The notes below the pieces were generated by a model, which saw only the letters and a list, made by a program, of their open reading frames with translations, was not told the origin of the DNA and ran no database searches. This document shows, piece after piece, positions 41,200 through 53,944 of a stretch of DNA of 64,000 nucleotides (position 1 is its first letter; every line of letters begins with the position of its first letter). A program made the position numbers and the translations under genes. Location: assembly GCF_910592395.1 (NCBI RefSeq), contig NC_088321.1, forward strand, positions 4,588,001 through 4,652,000, read 5' to 3'. This DNA is from Lineus longissimus (Eukaryota; Nemertea; Pilidiophora; Heteronemertea; Lineidae).

Positions 41200-42535
41200 C
41201 GGGAGGTCGTGGTTGCCATCCATCGTGAAAGTAGTTACGGGTAAGTTAACATCATGTCGTCATATGAACACGTCACTGACGCGTTATAATATCCTGGTAA
41301 TTTACTGTTGGTGCATGACCTTGATATTTCTCGCCTAAAACAATTATCATCGTCATTGGAATGTTATACATGTCAGTGACGGTTGATCGTGATGGAATTG
41401 AACCATAAAAACGATGGACCTACGAGAGCAGACGAAATTAGCTTTGCCAAGAATTTAGGAAAGTTTAGTCTAATCTAGAAAGCAGTCATTGAAGAAATAC
41501 AGGAGTAATCATGACCAAAGAATGATCGGAAGCACTACTGTGAACTATGCAGAAAATTTTACTCTGAACGATTTGAGGTCGAGCGGCATTTTGAAATAAA
41601 GCAGGCATCCCAAAAAAGTACTTCGTGATTTTATGCGGCGCAGAGGTCGCAAGCAAGGCAAGTACACTTTGTTGCACACAATGACAAGAATACGTACGCA
41701 AATACTCCAGGGCGGTACTGCTTTGTAGATTTTTATTTCCTGTTTTTAACATAACAAATCGATGCTAGGTCACGCCCAACAAGCAAAGAATAATTGCCTG
41801 ATATGCGAGTGGGAAAGTGCAATAAACTGCTTTCATCAATAGCATTTTGTACGACTCGTTTCTGACACACCCGAGTCCAGCCCTGCGGATGCTGGCAAGA
41901 ACGATGAGGCCGCCCCGCATGAAAAATCCATTCGTCGTTATGTCCTCTAGTATTCAAGATATTCATTGCGCTGATGCAAGACCTGCTTAATTATACCGAT
42001 CCCGGTTTGACGTTTCCCTGCTATCCGTTCCTGTCTTTGAAAAATCATGTACGAAGGCTATTAGATAAAGACATAAAGACGGTAAAGGGTAAGGAGGACG
42101 TCGAACTACCGGGTACTTCTGTAAAATGGGTCCGGTGAGCTGATAATTTATATAGTCCGTGCTCTAAATTATTATTTTTTTCTTTATGAATGAATAAATC
42201 AGACTGAACACTTGTAAGTGAATACTAGCGTTTTATTTCGTTCATTTAGTATATATAACGAAACGATATTGCTTGTTTAGTGTATGATAAACTGCAACAG
42301 ATGTGGAGCTTATGACTGACATAATTGAGAGTGGCATGGCCCAAGCCAGACAGCATATTTCGTAACTCGCGAATATTTCGTTTCAGATACCGATGCAGCA
42401 TATATGCAATAAAATGCTACAACAACAATTCGTTTGTAGTCGCAGATGCAAGTCCACGACTATACCCTGCTCCGTGACACAATATTGTCTTACGTGCCAG
42501 TGCAGGATTGAATTAAAGACCAAACCAGGCCTTGA
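41200..42535 (+). repeat. Interspersed repeat B, copy 2
   Basis: Same orientation as 27405-29296. It preserves a degenerate zinc-finger-like frame reading CELCRKFYSERFEVERHFEI at about 41543-41605, with two cysteines and a histidine suitably spaced. Ends near AATTAAAGACCAAACCAGGCC. No terminal inverted repeat located. Confidence 0.6.
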
Positions 42536-44476
42536 GTAAATGGTATAATAAGTTGCATTTATTGCAAATTTTGACAATTTTCTATGAAATCGCATTATAC
42601 ATCAAGGCTGTTTGCCCCCCCCCCCCCCCGACGTGCTTTGTGTGAAGGTCATGGAATGACTTCAGATGATGTGCAAAAAAGCAGGATTTGAAACCCAAGT
42701 GATAGTTTTAATGTTCACCAGATACCTCTATTAGCCAGTGTGTACATTCTGTGTACATTATAATGAACATAGGTTGGTGAAAAAGTACATCAAGGGTGCT
42801 TTAATTCCCACCAAATTTTATATGTGTTATAAAGAAGCTTTGATCAAAATAATGATAAATATTCAAAACATTCCAATACCGATTGCCTGAGAAAAATTGA
42901 TTGGTGTACAGCATTGCCATTAAATCGTCACTCGCGGACTGATATGGGCCTATTAGAATACAAGTCCTAACCTGGCCAGTGAAACAATATTTCCTTAAAT
43001 CAATTATCAAAAAGTATATCTCTGTTATGGCCTGGCTCTGTAGATTAAGAATCCACCAAAGATTGAAGAATAAATCCACTTTCACCCATCACAGTCATGT
43101 ATTTACCACAGCTGCACAGTTCAGTACGGACTATGTGCCACACTTCCTCCAGTGGATGAATACATGTGTCTGCCCTGTTAATGAAATTAAAATTTCATCA
43201 ACAATTGCATTGGTTGCATTTTTTTTGGTCGCCCAATATTATGCTTAAAAGGATTCATAGAGAGGCGGTATTTCATTAAACATGATGAGGTGAACGAAAT
43301 TGTGACGCGTTTTAGTGTGAGAATGTTGCAAAATTTGCGGCTATTCAGCTTCTCCTGCATTATACATGTATAGGTCGGCATTATATGACCCATTCTTCCT
43401 CTAGTAATACACTTCACTTATTATTCAGTCCTCGAATTTAGTCAGTCTGGAAGAGGATCGATTTCCGTACTTGGTGCTTGTTATAGCCTTCCACAATTGT
43501 AGTGTTTGTAGAGGTATTGACTATCATACTGGTTTAATCACTCGACCCAAGATATTGCCATGTTCGGTATAAAGTGAAACTATCAACCTAGATCAGAAAC
43601 GAGATGAAGCCGAAAGAAGATACATGCTATCCAAAATTAGGCAGGCAGGCTGCATTGGGAATCTCTGAATGAAAAAGTGAAAGCGTCCTAACAGGCTGAT
43701 TAGTGCAGATCCCTTAATATGCAGTTCGAAGAGTTGAAGGGGGCATAGAAGAGAGGCCACTATGGCACGACATTGACGCCAATTAACACACTCACCAGAA
43801 CTAGAATTATGACACAAAGGTTAAGAAACTCGATGGAACACAACCATGTGCTGTTAAAAGTACTTGTGTTCATTAAGAGCCAGTTTTTATAAGAATCAGG
43901 CGGATTTCTATTAGAGGGTGATATTATAACCGTCTAAGATTTGCCTGAACTTTTTGTTGGTGAAAGGCCTATGGGCAGATAGAAAAATCCTGAACTTCTA
44001 GGTCCCTAAAACGAACATGTTTTTTTCTAGGGTCTCTTGGAATGGTCACTGTTTTGACACCTGATTCAGGAGATGTTAATCGTAACGAAGCATTTTCTGT
44101 TAGGGTTCGTCTCCCCGTATGAAGCGCTCAGGATACGTATCTTCATATCCCAAGATATTTTGTTGAGCGCTTGTTAACGATGCTTCACTACATGAATGTA
44201 TGCGCCTGCAAATATCTCGGCCGCGGAGATATGTTGTTAGCTCTTAAACCGTCTCGCCATTATCTCGTCATGATTTTTATTGATTGCATGGTGGGCCACT
44301 GGGCGATGCGTGGTCCTCCCATCATTCGAGTCCGTATTTTTTGTCATATTTTTGTCATGGGACAAGGGCATGATCTCTTGGAGTGGTTGAGACACCAAGA
44401 CAAAGTCATTTATATTCAGGACAAACACGTTTCTCGGTCGGCCATGCCTGAGGTCAATCCCCCCTCCCCCCTCCCC
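42536..44476. other. No recognisable gene
   Basis: About 1.9 kb with a C run near 42616-42630 and scattered short frames on both strands without domain similarity. Confidence 0.4.
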
Positions 44477-44886
44477 TATATTGTACGCGCCGGTCACCGA
44501 TCCAAAGGTTGACCGCGCTCAGCGTTGCTTAACTTCCACCGCGCCAACCACTGGGCCATAAAGGAATTCCCTCATGGACGGCGGGTTAAGCCGGGCCATA
44601 TACCTGGGGGTACTATACATCATTCCCCCCCTTCGGACAGAGATGGATCGTCCTCGATCCTACTTAGCGCTTCATGCGTCTCAGTACCGAACTACAAATC
44701 CAGAGCTCGCATCGCGTGGGAAGGTCTGCCAGATATATTGTACGCGCCGGTCACCGATCCAAAGGTTGACCGCGCTCAACGTTGCTTAACTTCCACTCTG
44801 GGGCCAACGCGCCAACCACTGGGCCATAAAGGAATTCCCTCATGGACGGCGGGTTAAGCCGGGCCATATACCTGGGGGTACTATAC
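44477..44886 (+). repeat. Local direct duplication of a ~140-base GC-rich unit
   Basis: The block starting TATTGTACGCGCCGGTCACC at 44477-44618 is repeated at 44735-44886, nearly identical, but the second has about ten extra bases (TCTGGGGCCA) before CGCCAACCACTGGGCC. The unit contains GCCAACCACTGGGCCAT, which resembles the T-arm/acceptor side of a tRNA-derived SINE read on the opposite strand, but no complete cloverleaf is present. Confidence 0.7.
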
Positions 44887-45341
44887 ACCCCCCACCCCAT
44901 CTAGTAAATACGGCCCTGTTTTCAACCTGGAATATGAAATTAGTTTTTTACCCCTGCCCCTGCCCCTGTCCCTGCCCCACTCTAGTCTCGCGAGATCCAT
45001 ATCAAGCGAGGGTAGGAAACGTTACGTAGCGTCGTTGAGCTGATTAACCCTGCCCCTGCCCAGTGTGTTGCAGACATTGTTGGCCTGACGCTGCCGGCCA
45101 CGCCCAATTGTTTAGTGGCGGCAATAATCAAATGTTATCCTGTAAAAGATGGAACGCTTCACTCATCCGGGTTCGATGGGTTTTTTCCTCACCCCAACCC
45201 TTATTTTGTGTCATCAGACAGACCGGGCCCAGGAGACCGGATCACCATCCTGATCATATGTCTGACGTACCCTCCGCAATGAGGCTGTAGATGCGGGTGG
45301 AAGTGTTCTGGTGCCACAAACGTGTCTGTGAATAAGTATAT
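44887..45341. other. No recognisable gene
   Basis: Contains a CCCCTGCCCCTG-type pyrimidine tract near 44945-44985. Nothing else supported. Confidence 0.4.
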
Positions 45342-46431
45342 GAAATGGCCAGGGCCATTGTGCTCACCTCATGTGGAGGAAAGATGGATAAAGAGCATGG
45401 TATTGTGTCATGTAGTGTTAGGTTTGATGTAGGTCCAAGCAATTACAATTTCCCCAACATGGCCAATTTACAGTACATTCGACCTCTGTGACCTTGAAAA
45501 GTAGGTCAAATCAAAGAAGACCCGGGTGACACATTGAATGGTTGTTAGAATTAGATGTACCTATGATATAAAATTGGTGCCAATCGGGCAAGTCATTACT
45601 AGGAATAATGGCATTTTGAAGAATTTAGGATTTGGCCCCCTCCCTGGAGGCCAAACGGCAAATCAGATCGCACCAAACTTCGGTACCTGAGATTACCTGA
45701 CCAAGGGGTACATGTGTACTTAATTTGTGATCAATAGTCATTGCAGTTAAGGAACATGCCATAGTTACGGCCTGATGGCGAATTTACGCCATTTGACCTC
45801 TGTGACCTTGACAAGAAGGTCAAATTAAAAACCTGTGTGACATATACTGTATGGTGGTTAGATGTACCCATGATATCAAATTGATGGCAATCGGACAAGA
45901 AGTTAAGGAATAATCACATGTTTAAGGTTTTTGGATTTTGCCCCCTGGTGGTCAAGTGGTGAATCATATTGGACCAAACTTCGGTCCCTGAGATCACCTG
46001 ACTAAGGGGTAAATGTGTACCAAATTTGGTATCAATAGTCATTGCAGTTTAGAAATGTGCCATCGTTACATCCTAACGGCCAATTTACACCATTTGACCT
46101 CTGTGACCTTGAAAAGGAGGTCAAATCAAAAACCCGGAGGATATATGATGCACCTTTGCTAGAAGTACCTACCATATTTTTTTCAAAATTTCCCGACTAC
46201 TATAAAGGGAGATATTGCATATTTTCACTTTTAACGTTTGGCCCCCTGGTGGCCAAACCATGAAACGAATCGGACGGAAACTTGGTCTCCAAGGTGTCAT
46301 TACATAAGGGTATATGTGTACCAAGTTTCAACTCAATAGCTCTGACAGTTACGAAACGACGACGACGACGACGGACGACGGACGCCACGGTATGGGATAA
46401 GCTCACCTCTGCTAAGAGGTGAGCTAAAAAG
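45342..46431 (+). repeat. 1.1 kb TGACCT-rich repeat, full copy 1
   Basis: Begins GAAATGGCCAGGGCCATTGT with a palindromic AATGGCC/GGCCATT, and ends with a short GAC array, ACGCCACGGTATGGG and a hairpin AGCTCACCTC...GAGGTGAGCT followed by AAAAAG. Inside are three tandem units of roughly 300 bases, each opening with TGACCTCTGTGACCTTGA and later AGGTCAAAT and TCAATAGTCATTGCAGTT. It is nearly identical to 61096-62258. No coding capacity. No target duplication recognised. Confidence 0.85.
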
Positions 46432-47123
46432 CAGTCCCATAAATAGTCCTGTCGTCTCCCCCCTCCTGTCCCCTATCTCTTTTAAGCTGAAGATGAGTGA
46501 AGCCTGTTTTAAAATCCAGACGAGTCACGACTGTCCAAGAGGGGCTCTCTTTCTGACCTACAGCGGGACCCGCAGGCATAGACCCATAAGGACGACAATA
46601 ACAACGTGTTTTCCAATCTCCCCAGCGCAGGTTGTGTGGTTATGTCTCTCTGTTACCGCTGTCAACGATTTGGCTCCGATCCTCCGCCGTCGTTTCGGTA
46701 TTCTCTCCATCCACGCGCTGGTGCAGCTGTATGCTCAATAATAATTGTGCCAATAATTGTACTGCCATCATTTTTCAAGAATTTCTTGAATATCTTGATT
46801 TTCTATTTTTTTGGCGGGATTTAAATCTGATAAGTGATGTATTTGCATTATTTTGGGCAGACCTGCCCACTACATACGGAATCAACGAACGTACGCTTAA
46901 AAGTAGGTCGCAAAATATTACAAAGCAATTCGTTTTGAAGAAATTTTTTTGACATTAAGTCCATCTCTGTTTCGAGTGCAGCAGTAAAATGTTCTTATTT
47001 TAGTCCGGGAATTGGCCTCGCCCTCGTCAGTTAGTTACAGAACACTAGTCTCGCGAGATTACGTCATTTGCCGGCTCTGCTGATTGACTCCACTGATTGA
47101 CATACAATGCCAATCGCATGGGG
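46432..47123. other. No recognisable gene
   Basis: Short overlapping frames only; no domain or RNA feature supported. Confidence 0.4.
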
Positions 47124-47789
47124 TACGGAAGCGTATTAGTGCCAAGTGAAAAAAAAAATTCTGGCATAAATGAAAAAAATATTTTTTTTAATCACGTACG
47201 TACGAGTGAGTATCACGTAATAACGCGATAATTCGCGCTATCGCGTACGTACATGATACTAACGCGTAATTACGAGATAACTATGTGATAATAACGTGAT
47301 AGTTTTCTCGTAATAACGTGATAGTTATCGCATAATAACGTGTTAGTTATCGCGTAATAACGCGTAAGTTATCTCGTAATTACGCGTTAGTTATCGCGTA
47401 ATAACGTGATAGTTATCTCGTAATTACGCGTTAGTATCACGTACGTACGCAGTAGCGTGAATTATCGCGTTATTACGTGTTAGTTATCGTGTAATAACGT
47501 GTTAATCATCTCGTAATTACGTGTTAGTTATCGCGTAATTACGTGTTAGTTATCGCGTAATAGCGTGTTAGTTATCGCGTAATAACGCGTTAGTTATCTC
47601 GTAATTACGCGTTAGTTATCGCGTAATAACGTGATAGTTATCTCGTAATTACACGTTAGTATCACGTACGTACGCAATAGTGCGAATTATCGCGTTATTA
47701 CGTGATACTATCTCGTACGTACGTAATTTAAAAACATTCTTCATTAATACCAAAACTTTTTTTTTACTTGGCACTAATACGCATCCGTA
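47124..47789. mobile_element. MITE-like element packed with CGTAATAACGCG palindromic units
   Basis: Left end TACGGAAGCGTATTAGTGCC and right end GGCACTAATACGCATCCGTA are inverted repeats that continue inward through AAGTGAAAAAAA-type sequence (about 70 bases per arm). Outside both ends lies CATGGGG, a candidate 7-base duplication. The interior (about 47193-47730) is a mosaic of 20-24-base variants alternating CGTAATAACGCGTTAGTTAT and CTCGTAATTACGCG, plus ACGTACGTACG blocks placed symmetrically. It has no coding capacity. Confidence 0.75.
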
Positions 47790-48747
47790 CATGGGGGAGC
47801 TGATGTAACCAGCAAATCAATGTTCTTCATCCCTCCGTGATCGACCATGCCCTCGCTCTGATCATCACGGATCAACAGTTATAGATTATTAAGCATTTGC
47901 AGTAGGTAAGAAGAAATCTTTTTCGATACTGATCTCTTGTTATGTATGTAGCGTTGGCCTCCGTGTGTCGTGTCGGCGCATGCTTTCAGAGCCAGCTGTG
48001 TGTACAAAGTGCATGCATTCATCGTGTGCATTCCCATTGCCACATGGCCATGGGCATAGGGCTTTTCGAAAAAAATTGCCGAAACTGGCCAAGTCAAATG
48101 ACCTCAAGCAGAACACATCTTAATCCGGAAGAAGGAGACTTTGGACAATGCCATGATGGTACGCCCATTGTATGGGATTGGCCACAACAGTGGCAGTGCC
48201 ATAGCATGATTGATAGACAGCCAGGGCAGGCTGCCGCATAGGCCTTAGCCATACCTGATGTCGTTTTTACGTGGCCTGCGGTTAACTGCAGTAGTGGTGA
48301 TCGCAGAAGCTGCTGGAGTGGAAGTAGAATACCGGTATATGCTGCATGGCGGTGCATGCACTGCATTCTATTTTATCTTCCGACTGACAGACATCATTGG
48401 ATTCCACCTCCGAAGACACTGGTGTGATGTGTGCTCCAGGATTGGGGTGGTTGCTGAAAATGTTTGGGAAAACATTGGCCTGGCACCGTTTATGCTCCTT
48501 GGTAGAAAGCGGCAAGTCGGTATAATTGTGATTGTCTTACCGATGGAATGTAAATGAAGAAACAGTGGTGGTCTAAATCCAAAAGTTGCACTATGTATCA
48601 TCCTTATTATGAGCCTCTGCTCTAGCCACTAAGCTACTGATCTATGTACTAATATATCAGCTATAATCAAATAAAATTGTTCTCTCGTATATTTTTGTTT
48701 GTCTGGATTTAATTCCAAAGCATAAGAATGGCTTTTTCCTTCAGAAA
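47790..48747. other. No recognisable gene
   Basis: Frames occur on both strands but carry no domain I recognise. The right edge is the polypyrimidine/AG acceptor (TTTTTCCTTCAG) of the next exon. Confidence 0.35.
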
Positions 48748-51700
48748 ATGGTCAGGCCAAGGAAAATAAGGGACTTTGTTTTTACCCTAGAAGACGAAAC
48801 GTATGTCCAAGTTGAAGTACCATTTCCTGCACCCCATATGGTAATTCCTGGCATTGACAACAGTGCTGACAATGTGCAGCCCTGTCCTACAACATCATAT
48901 GAACCAGAAGGGAATCTTCTTGACATTGAACAAACAGGTAATTTGCTTGACAAGAGGGGGCATGTGTTCTTTCTATTCTTAAACTAGGCTGTTTTTTTCC
49001 ATTCACTGGGATTCAGAAAGAAAAAAAAATTCTTCGACTACTCCACTAATGATAATCATAGTCTACTAAAAAAATTGATTGCTGACACTCTAATATATGA
49101 TTTTTGACCAGGTTTCAATTCTTTGTTGGATATTCCACTCCAGTACACAAACATCGAGTCCACTCGAGATACCTATCATTCGCATGTTTCACTAAAAAAA
49201 TATCCATGTATTTTGAATCTGTATCCTGGCAATTTTCAAATGAAACTTAACGACCCATCCATGAATAATTTTTTCTGATTGAAACTCTCCTTGATGATAT
49301 ACTTAATTGCCTATCATATCATCTCATCCCTCTCCCTGATTTTGTTTTAGCTCTAGCTTCATTGATTTCAAAATAAATGTTGTTCTATCGGTGGCTCTGC
49401 CATAATTTTACGTATCCTGATTGAAAGACGGCGAAGAAGACGTAAAGATGAGAAAATCCGCGTTTTATAACAGCCGAGAAACGAGTGTGGACAAGACCAT
49501 GGATTTATATGAGACACCAGCATGGGGCAAATTTTGTAGCTATTTCTAGAATAGCAGCTTTCTTTTTGTTCTTGTCTTTATATTCCCTGGATGTTACATC
49601 CCATAAACAGGCACAACTTTCTCATACTGCAATAAGTTGTTCAACTTCACTCAGTAACCATTCCTTGCTTGAGGCTGCCATTTTGACTACATCACATGGC
49701 TTAAGGTAGATCATGTGATTTGTGGCCTATTTCTGATTGGATAAAACTCGACAACATCATTAGCATCTCGGCAACAAATTGATTTTGTATTATTTCGACA
49801 ACATTTGAGCAACATTTGGCCAGCATGTTACCGAATGTTTCCGAACTGTACACACTGCCAACATTTTCAATAACATCGCACCTGGACAACATGTTGGCCA
49901 ACATGTTTCCCAAAATGTTGTCAGTGTGTACAGAGCTTTATGGTACGGCCTTTACAGTGCTGAAAATACGTTTTTTTTCAACTTAAAATACGTTGTAAAA
50001 TGTTTGTATACTGTTAAATTCTTGAAATAAACATTCAAATTTCTAGTTTCATTTAGTTTCTTAGCCTTTAAACCCGATATCTGATCCTGGCGGGCCCGAT
50101 ATTAGAAGTTCCCACGCCCGTTGCCAAGGAGAGTTTTTCTTTATTCAGTACGCAATATACTGATTAGTCTCGCGCACCGCGACACCGATCGTAGTTATCA
50201 CCCTATTTTGAGGATCTGGAAACTTGTATCACATGTGTACAGCTGCTGTGCGAGACTACCCTGCATAGAATAATGGCGGCGGCCAACAGCTTTGAAATTT
50301 ACACTATGTCATGATACTACGGGGACTTATGGCAAAATACAGGAAAATTTCAGCAATATTACAGGAAAAATTATTAGAGGGTAAGCAGCCCTGTACTGGT
50401 TCCAGGGCGAAGTCTCTTTTGTAATAAAAAATATTCGGGTAATATTTGTGAGTTCCCGTTATATTTTAATGCCATGCTGGTAGCTGGTAAACTGTTTGTA
50501 CTGATCTTGGTTGGGAACTATGGACTTTTCATGATTGAAAGTCATAATGTGCCATGTGAGACTTCTCTGGTGACCTCGTAGATTGTCCATCTTTGTGAAG
50601 GTGGCAGCACCTGTCGGACCATGTGTTATGGGAATTGTTTATTCAATGACAAAGTGAACTTATTTTTGTATTATATTTTATTTTGCAGAAACAAAGTTTT
50701 GGAACTAACATCCAGTCGTTCTCGTTAGTAATTCCTTCGATTCGTCACAATGAGGGCACTGCACACAGCACAGCCAAAGAAAAGAAGCAGATACGGTCAA
50801 GAAAAAGTTTCTCAGCTTGAGAACTGGAATGCTATTCATGATGGAATGTTCACTAGTTTCCAAGAGTCGCTTGTTCCTGGTATGAACTGTGGAGCGTGCA
50901 GTGTTCGATTGTTATCCGTGTATCGATAAGATGACTGTTATGTTGGCTTCTTTCTTTGCGCAGCTGTGTTGAAGAAGTGCATAAACACACATTGTTTCAC
51001 CAACCATACAAATGGCAGGTCAGTATCTAATACTGTGTTTTATGACATAATGCAACTTTTTTGCTGCATGTCAGATAACTACATGTATTTGTATCGTACA
51101 TTTCAGTTTCAGTAGTTGTGTTTCGGGACACAAAAACAATTTAATCAATTCCTTCAGAAATGTATTGTTGTTATGCCAAATCTCAATGCTTCAGTTTTGC
51201 TGAAACAGCTATATGGTTGTTACACTACAGTATGATTATTTTCAAGTTGAGGACAAAACTGGTGGATCAATAATGCATGTAGGATGTAAATATGTATTTA
51301 GATGAGAAATAGTTTTTGCAGTGAAAGAAAAACCCCAACTGGTGATCAAATGTTCTTTAGTTGGATTTCATGATGGCCTTACAAAGGAGACGATAATAAA
51401 CCGAAAAAGTTTCCAGGTAAAAAGGGAGGCCATTAAGGCATTTGCCTCCCTTGCTTGGTGAATTTCCATCCCCAGGACAGCAAGTTGTGGAGCGTATAGT
51501 GAAAGCCCTGGACGATGATTTGTCCATTCATGTATAAATCAATTTGGGTATGCACAGAGTTGCTTGGTTGATATCACCCTCTAATCTGTATCATTTTCTA
51601 TGCAGGCTCGAACTTGGAATTCATTTGTACCCAGGGGCAGTTGTGAAAAAGTTGTTCGGAGACATAACCATTCGTGCGCTACAGCATTTATACGGCCCCT

Positions 51701-53283
51701 GGTGTTGTTGATCATAAAGATTGCATTGAAAATTTCTGTTATTTTGCATACAATCTTAAATATTTGTTGTACCTTTGCACTTTTATTCCCATCTTTTAAG
51801 AAACCAACTTCTGTCATTGTTTTCATTAATGCGTAATGCTGTTTGTAGCAACACGCCTGTGAAGAGAACCAAAAAAGCCTAATGACTGCTTTTAGTTTGT
51901 AATTCATTCTTCCATTCATCTCGACTTATCTCATTTTGTTTCAGGACGATATCATCGATTGAATTTCCAGTTTTGCCTCTGTGAACCAGAGTCTGTTACC
52001 CTGATACTTCATCACCTGTGGCCTTCGTCTCCAAAGAAACCACGCATGTGTTTTCATTTCCACTTCATGGATTTGCTGCGGGTAATATCTTATAGTATCT
52101 TCAAGGAACAATTCTTATCATGGACTTCTGTGAAGCGTTCGAGCACTTATACAGTCCTTATGTTCATTTTGAAGACCCGGTAAGTGGGTTGTATGTCTTT
52201 GTCATGAATTTTTTAAAGGAAAGATTGGTTACACTGAGACTCTAAGACTATGGCCAGGGAATTGATAAAAACTAAGCGGAACCGAACTGACAGAAACCAA
52301 TGTATCGCATTGACATTGTTTACTTCGAATACATGTATTGTATAGTATCTCAATGTCTCACTGACTCAGAAACGTTGTCGGCGACCACCCCTAGTTGTTA
52401 TCTACAGTGTTTATTGTTTGTCCCTCCAATAAGATTTAATAAAATTGAAATCCCTGCTGTGAAATTTACTATTTTTGCCTAATTGAATGTTGGGGGCTAG
52501 GAGACAAAAGTATTCATTTAGTTTTAATGAAACGAATCTTTTGTATCCCCCTTTATGGCTTTAAACCAGACTTGGGCGGATGCATATCCAGTGCTGATCT
52601 TTATTCAAATTTCTCTAAATTCACAGGCAACCAGAATATCTACAGAGTCCTGATAAATGAAAGCTTCGAGGAATACAGGGCTTTCATACCAGTATGAATA
52701 TCTCCGTAATGTCTGCCCTGATTTTGGTGATGGAACAATGTGTCCTGTTTGTCCAATGGTAAGACTATCTGATAATCATTATTATTTGCTGTCCATTGTG
52801 TATATGCACTGTTACTGCTACTGTAGAGTTTAGGTTGACTCTTCAGCCAACAGCGTGGTAATGGTTCTAATGGTGGTTCTTTAAAGACTCCATTATGGGG
52901 GCATGTTTTTTGGTCAAAGATTGAATATGTTATGGTGGCCCACCTGAACAATATGGCTGCAGACAACAGATAGTGAGATACTCAACAGAAATGACAAGAA
53001 CTTGACCTGTCCTGGGGTGTCACTATGGGCCTTTGCTGACCTTTGCTGATGGGAATTTAGGTTAACAACTTGTTTCTAAGTGTAGGATTGTGATTGCAAG
53101 AAGTGTTTATAAAAAAAATGTTGTGTCTGTTTGGCTAAATCATATTAGTGTCCAATTTTGATAAAGTATGTTTTTGTTTTTTTTACTGCAGGAAGATGAT
53201 TTTCCAGTGATAATTTCAATGGATGGTAACTTCGGGCTTGTGCCAAAAAAGTCGTCTGGTGTCAGTTTTTCCGAGCCGAAGCA
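48748..53283 (+). pseudogene. KDZ-family transposase gene, exons 1 to ~6, cut by element 2
   Basis: Candidate exons with GT/AG borders: 48748-48937 (MVRPRKIRDFVFTLEDETY), 50750-50879 (basic MRALHTAQPKKRSRYG), 50964-51018, 51945-52081, about 52104-52181, about 52660-52760 and 53192-53283. The 51945 exon reads LCEPESVTLILHHLWPSSPK and later FHFHFMDLL, and the last two read VCPDFGDGTMCPVCPM and DDFPVIISMDGNFGLVPKK. The CP-x-CP pair followed by DGNF-L-KK is the hallmark of Kyakuja-Dileera-Zisupton (KDZ) transposases with their cysteine cluster. The last exon is interrupted at 53283 by the Polinton terminus. Intervening exons may be missing, and one frame stops early, so I call it a pseudogene. 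Confidence 0.65.
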
Positions 53284-53560
53284 AGTAGTGTAATAATGAC
53301 AGTTTTAACTCACAGTCAAATCCCAGTCAAAATCTCCAAGTCAAATCCCAGTCAACACGTTTCAAAACTTATCTCAGTCAAATCCTAGTCTAAATAGTTT
53401 CCAGTCATTTCTCAGTCAAGTCACAAAATCGTTCAAATCGTCCAAATTTATAAAAAATTACAAAAATTACAAAAATTAAAAATTAAAAAAAATTAAAAAA
53501 TTTACAAAAATTACAAAAATTATCAAAATTACAAAATTTACAAAATTTACAAAAATGACA
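53284..53560. repeat. Left terminal repeat region of element 2
   Basis: AGTAGTGTAATAATG start, four occurrences of GTCAAATCC(C/T)AGTC-like subrepeats to about 53405, then low-complexity ACAAAAATTAC/AAATTAAAAA to about 53560. The inner part of the gapped element's arm (CAGTCAAATCCTAGTCTAAA) recurs at about 53378-53398, meaning the element-2 arm contains an extra ~60 bases in between. Confidence 0.75.
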
Positions 53561-53584
53561 AAAATGACAAAACGTCTACTTAAC

Positions 53585-53608
53585 AAAAATTATTTTCTTG
53601 TAAATAAA
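53585..53608 (+). promoter_or_regulatory. Start-codon box, first copy
   Basis: AAAAATTATTTTCTTGTAAATAAA ends directly at the ATG; its core is TTTTCTTGTAAATAAA. The same core ends at 53944 before the paralogue, and TTTTACTATAAATAAA lies before the polymerase (54683-54698) and the capsid gene (62714-62729). Probably an element-specific promoter. Confidence 0.65.
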
Positions 53609-53908
53609 ATGAACTTTCCATCAAACGAAGAACTTGAATCAAGAGTCACAGAGTCAACCGATTATCTAAAATTTAAAGATCTTCCAGTGAACACATGGTA
53701 TAGAATTAACTCATTCAGAACTATAACTACAAAAGTAGGAGAATCAACACTGCTTGAACTGGAAGACTCAGAATCGAAAGAAGTCACCGTGTGGGCGACG
53801 AGTGTCATCAAACAAAAGATAAATCGTGATCACAATTATATAAGGTTCACAGGAGTCAAGGAGACCAAACAGGGTGAGAAATTCTATGGATTTAATCTTT
53901 TAGACTAA
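53609..53908 (+). CDS. Small OB-fold-like protein, candidate single-strand DNA-binding protein
   Basis: 99 residues from ATG 53609, chosen because it follows the TTTTCTTGTAAATAAA start box; a longer frame from 53555 would read through that box. The body LPVNTWYRINSFRTI, GESTLLELED, KEVTVWATSVIKQKI and NYIRFTGVKETKQGEKFYGF has the strand spacing of an OB-fold of the kind found as a small first gene in polymerase-bearing Polintons. Single-strand DNA binding during replication is inferred. Intact. A broken paralogue follows 36 bases later. Confidence 0.6.
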   Translation: MNFPSNEELESRVTESTDYLKFKDLPVNTWYRINSFRTITTKVGESTLLELEDSESKEVTVWATSVIKQKINRDHNYIRFTGVKETKQGEKFYGFNLLD

Positions 53909-53944
53909 ACCTATATTTAAAGAAAATTATTTTCTTGTAAATAA

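Noticed and set aside
44477-44886. tRNA genes
   Set aside because: Only a T-arm-like stretch is readable; no full cloverleaf or anticodon arm.
46493-46952. Coding region suggested by three overlapping open frames
   Set aside because: Different frames of the same DNA, no domain pattern, no splice-consistent structure.
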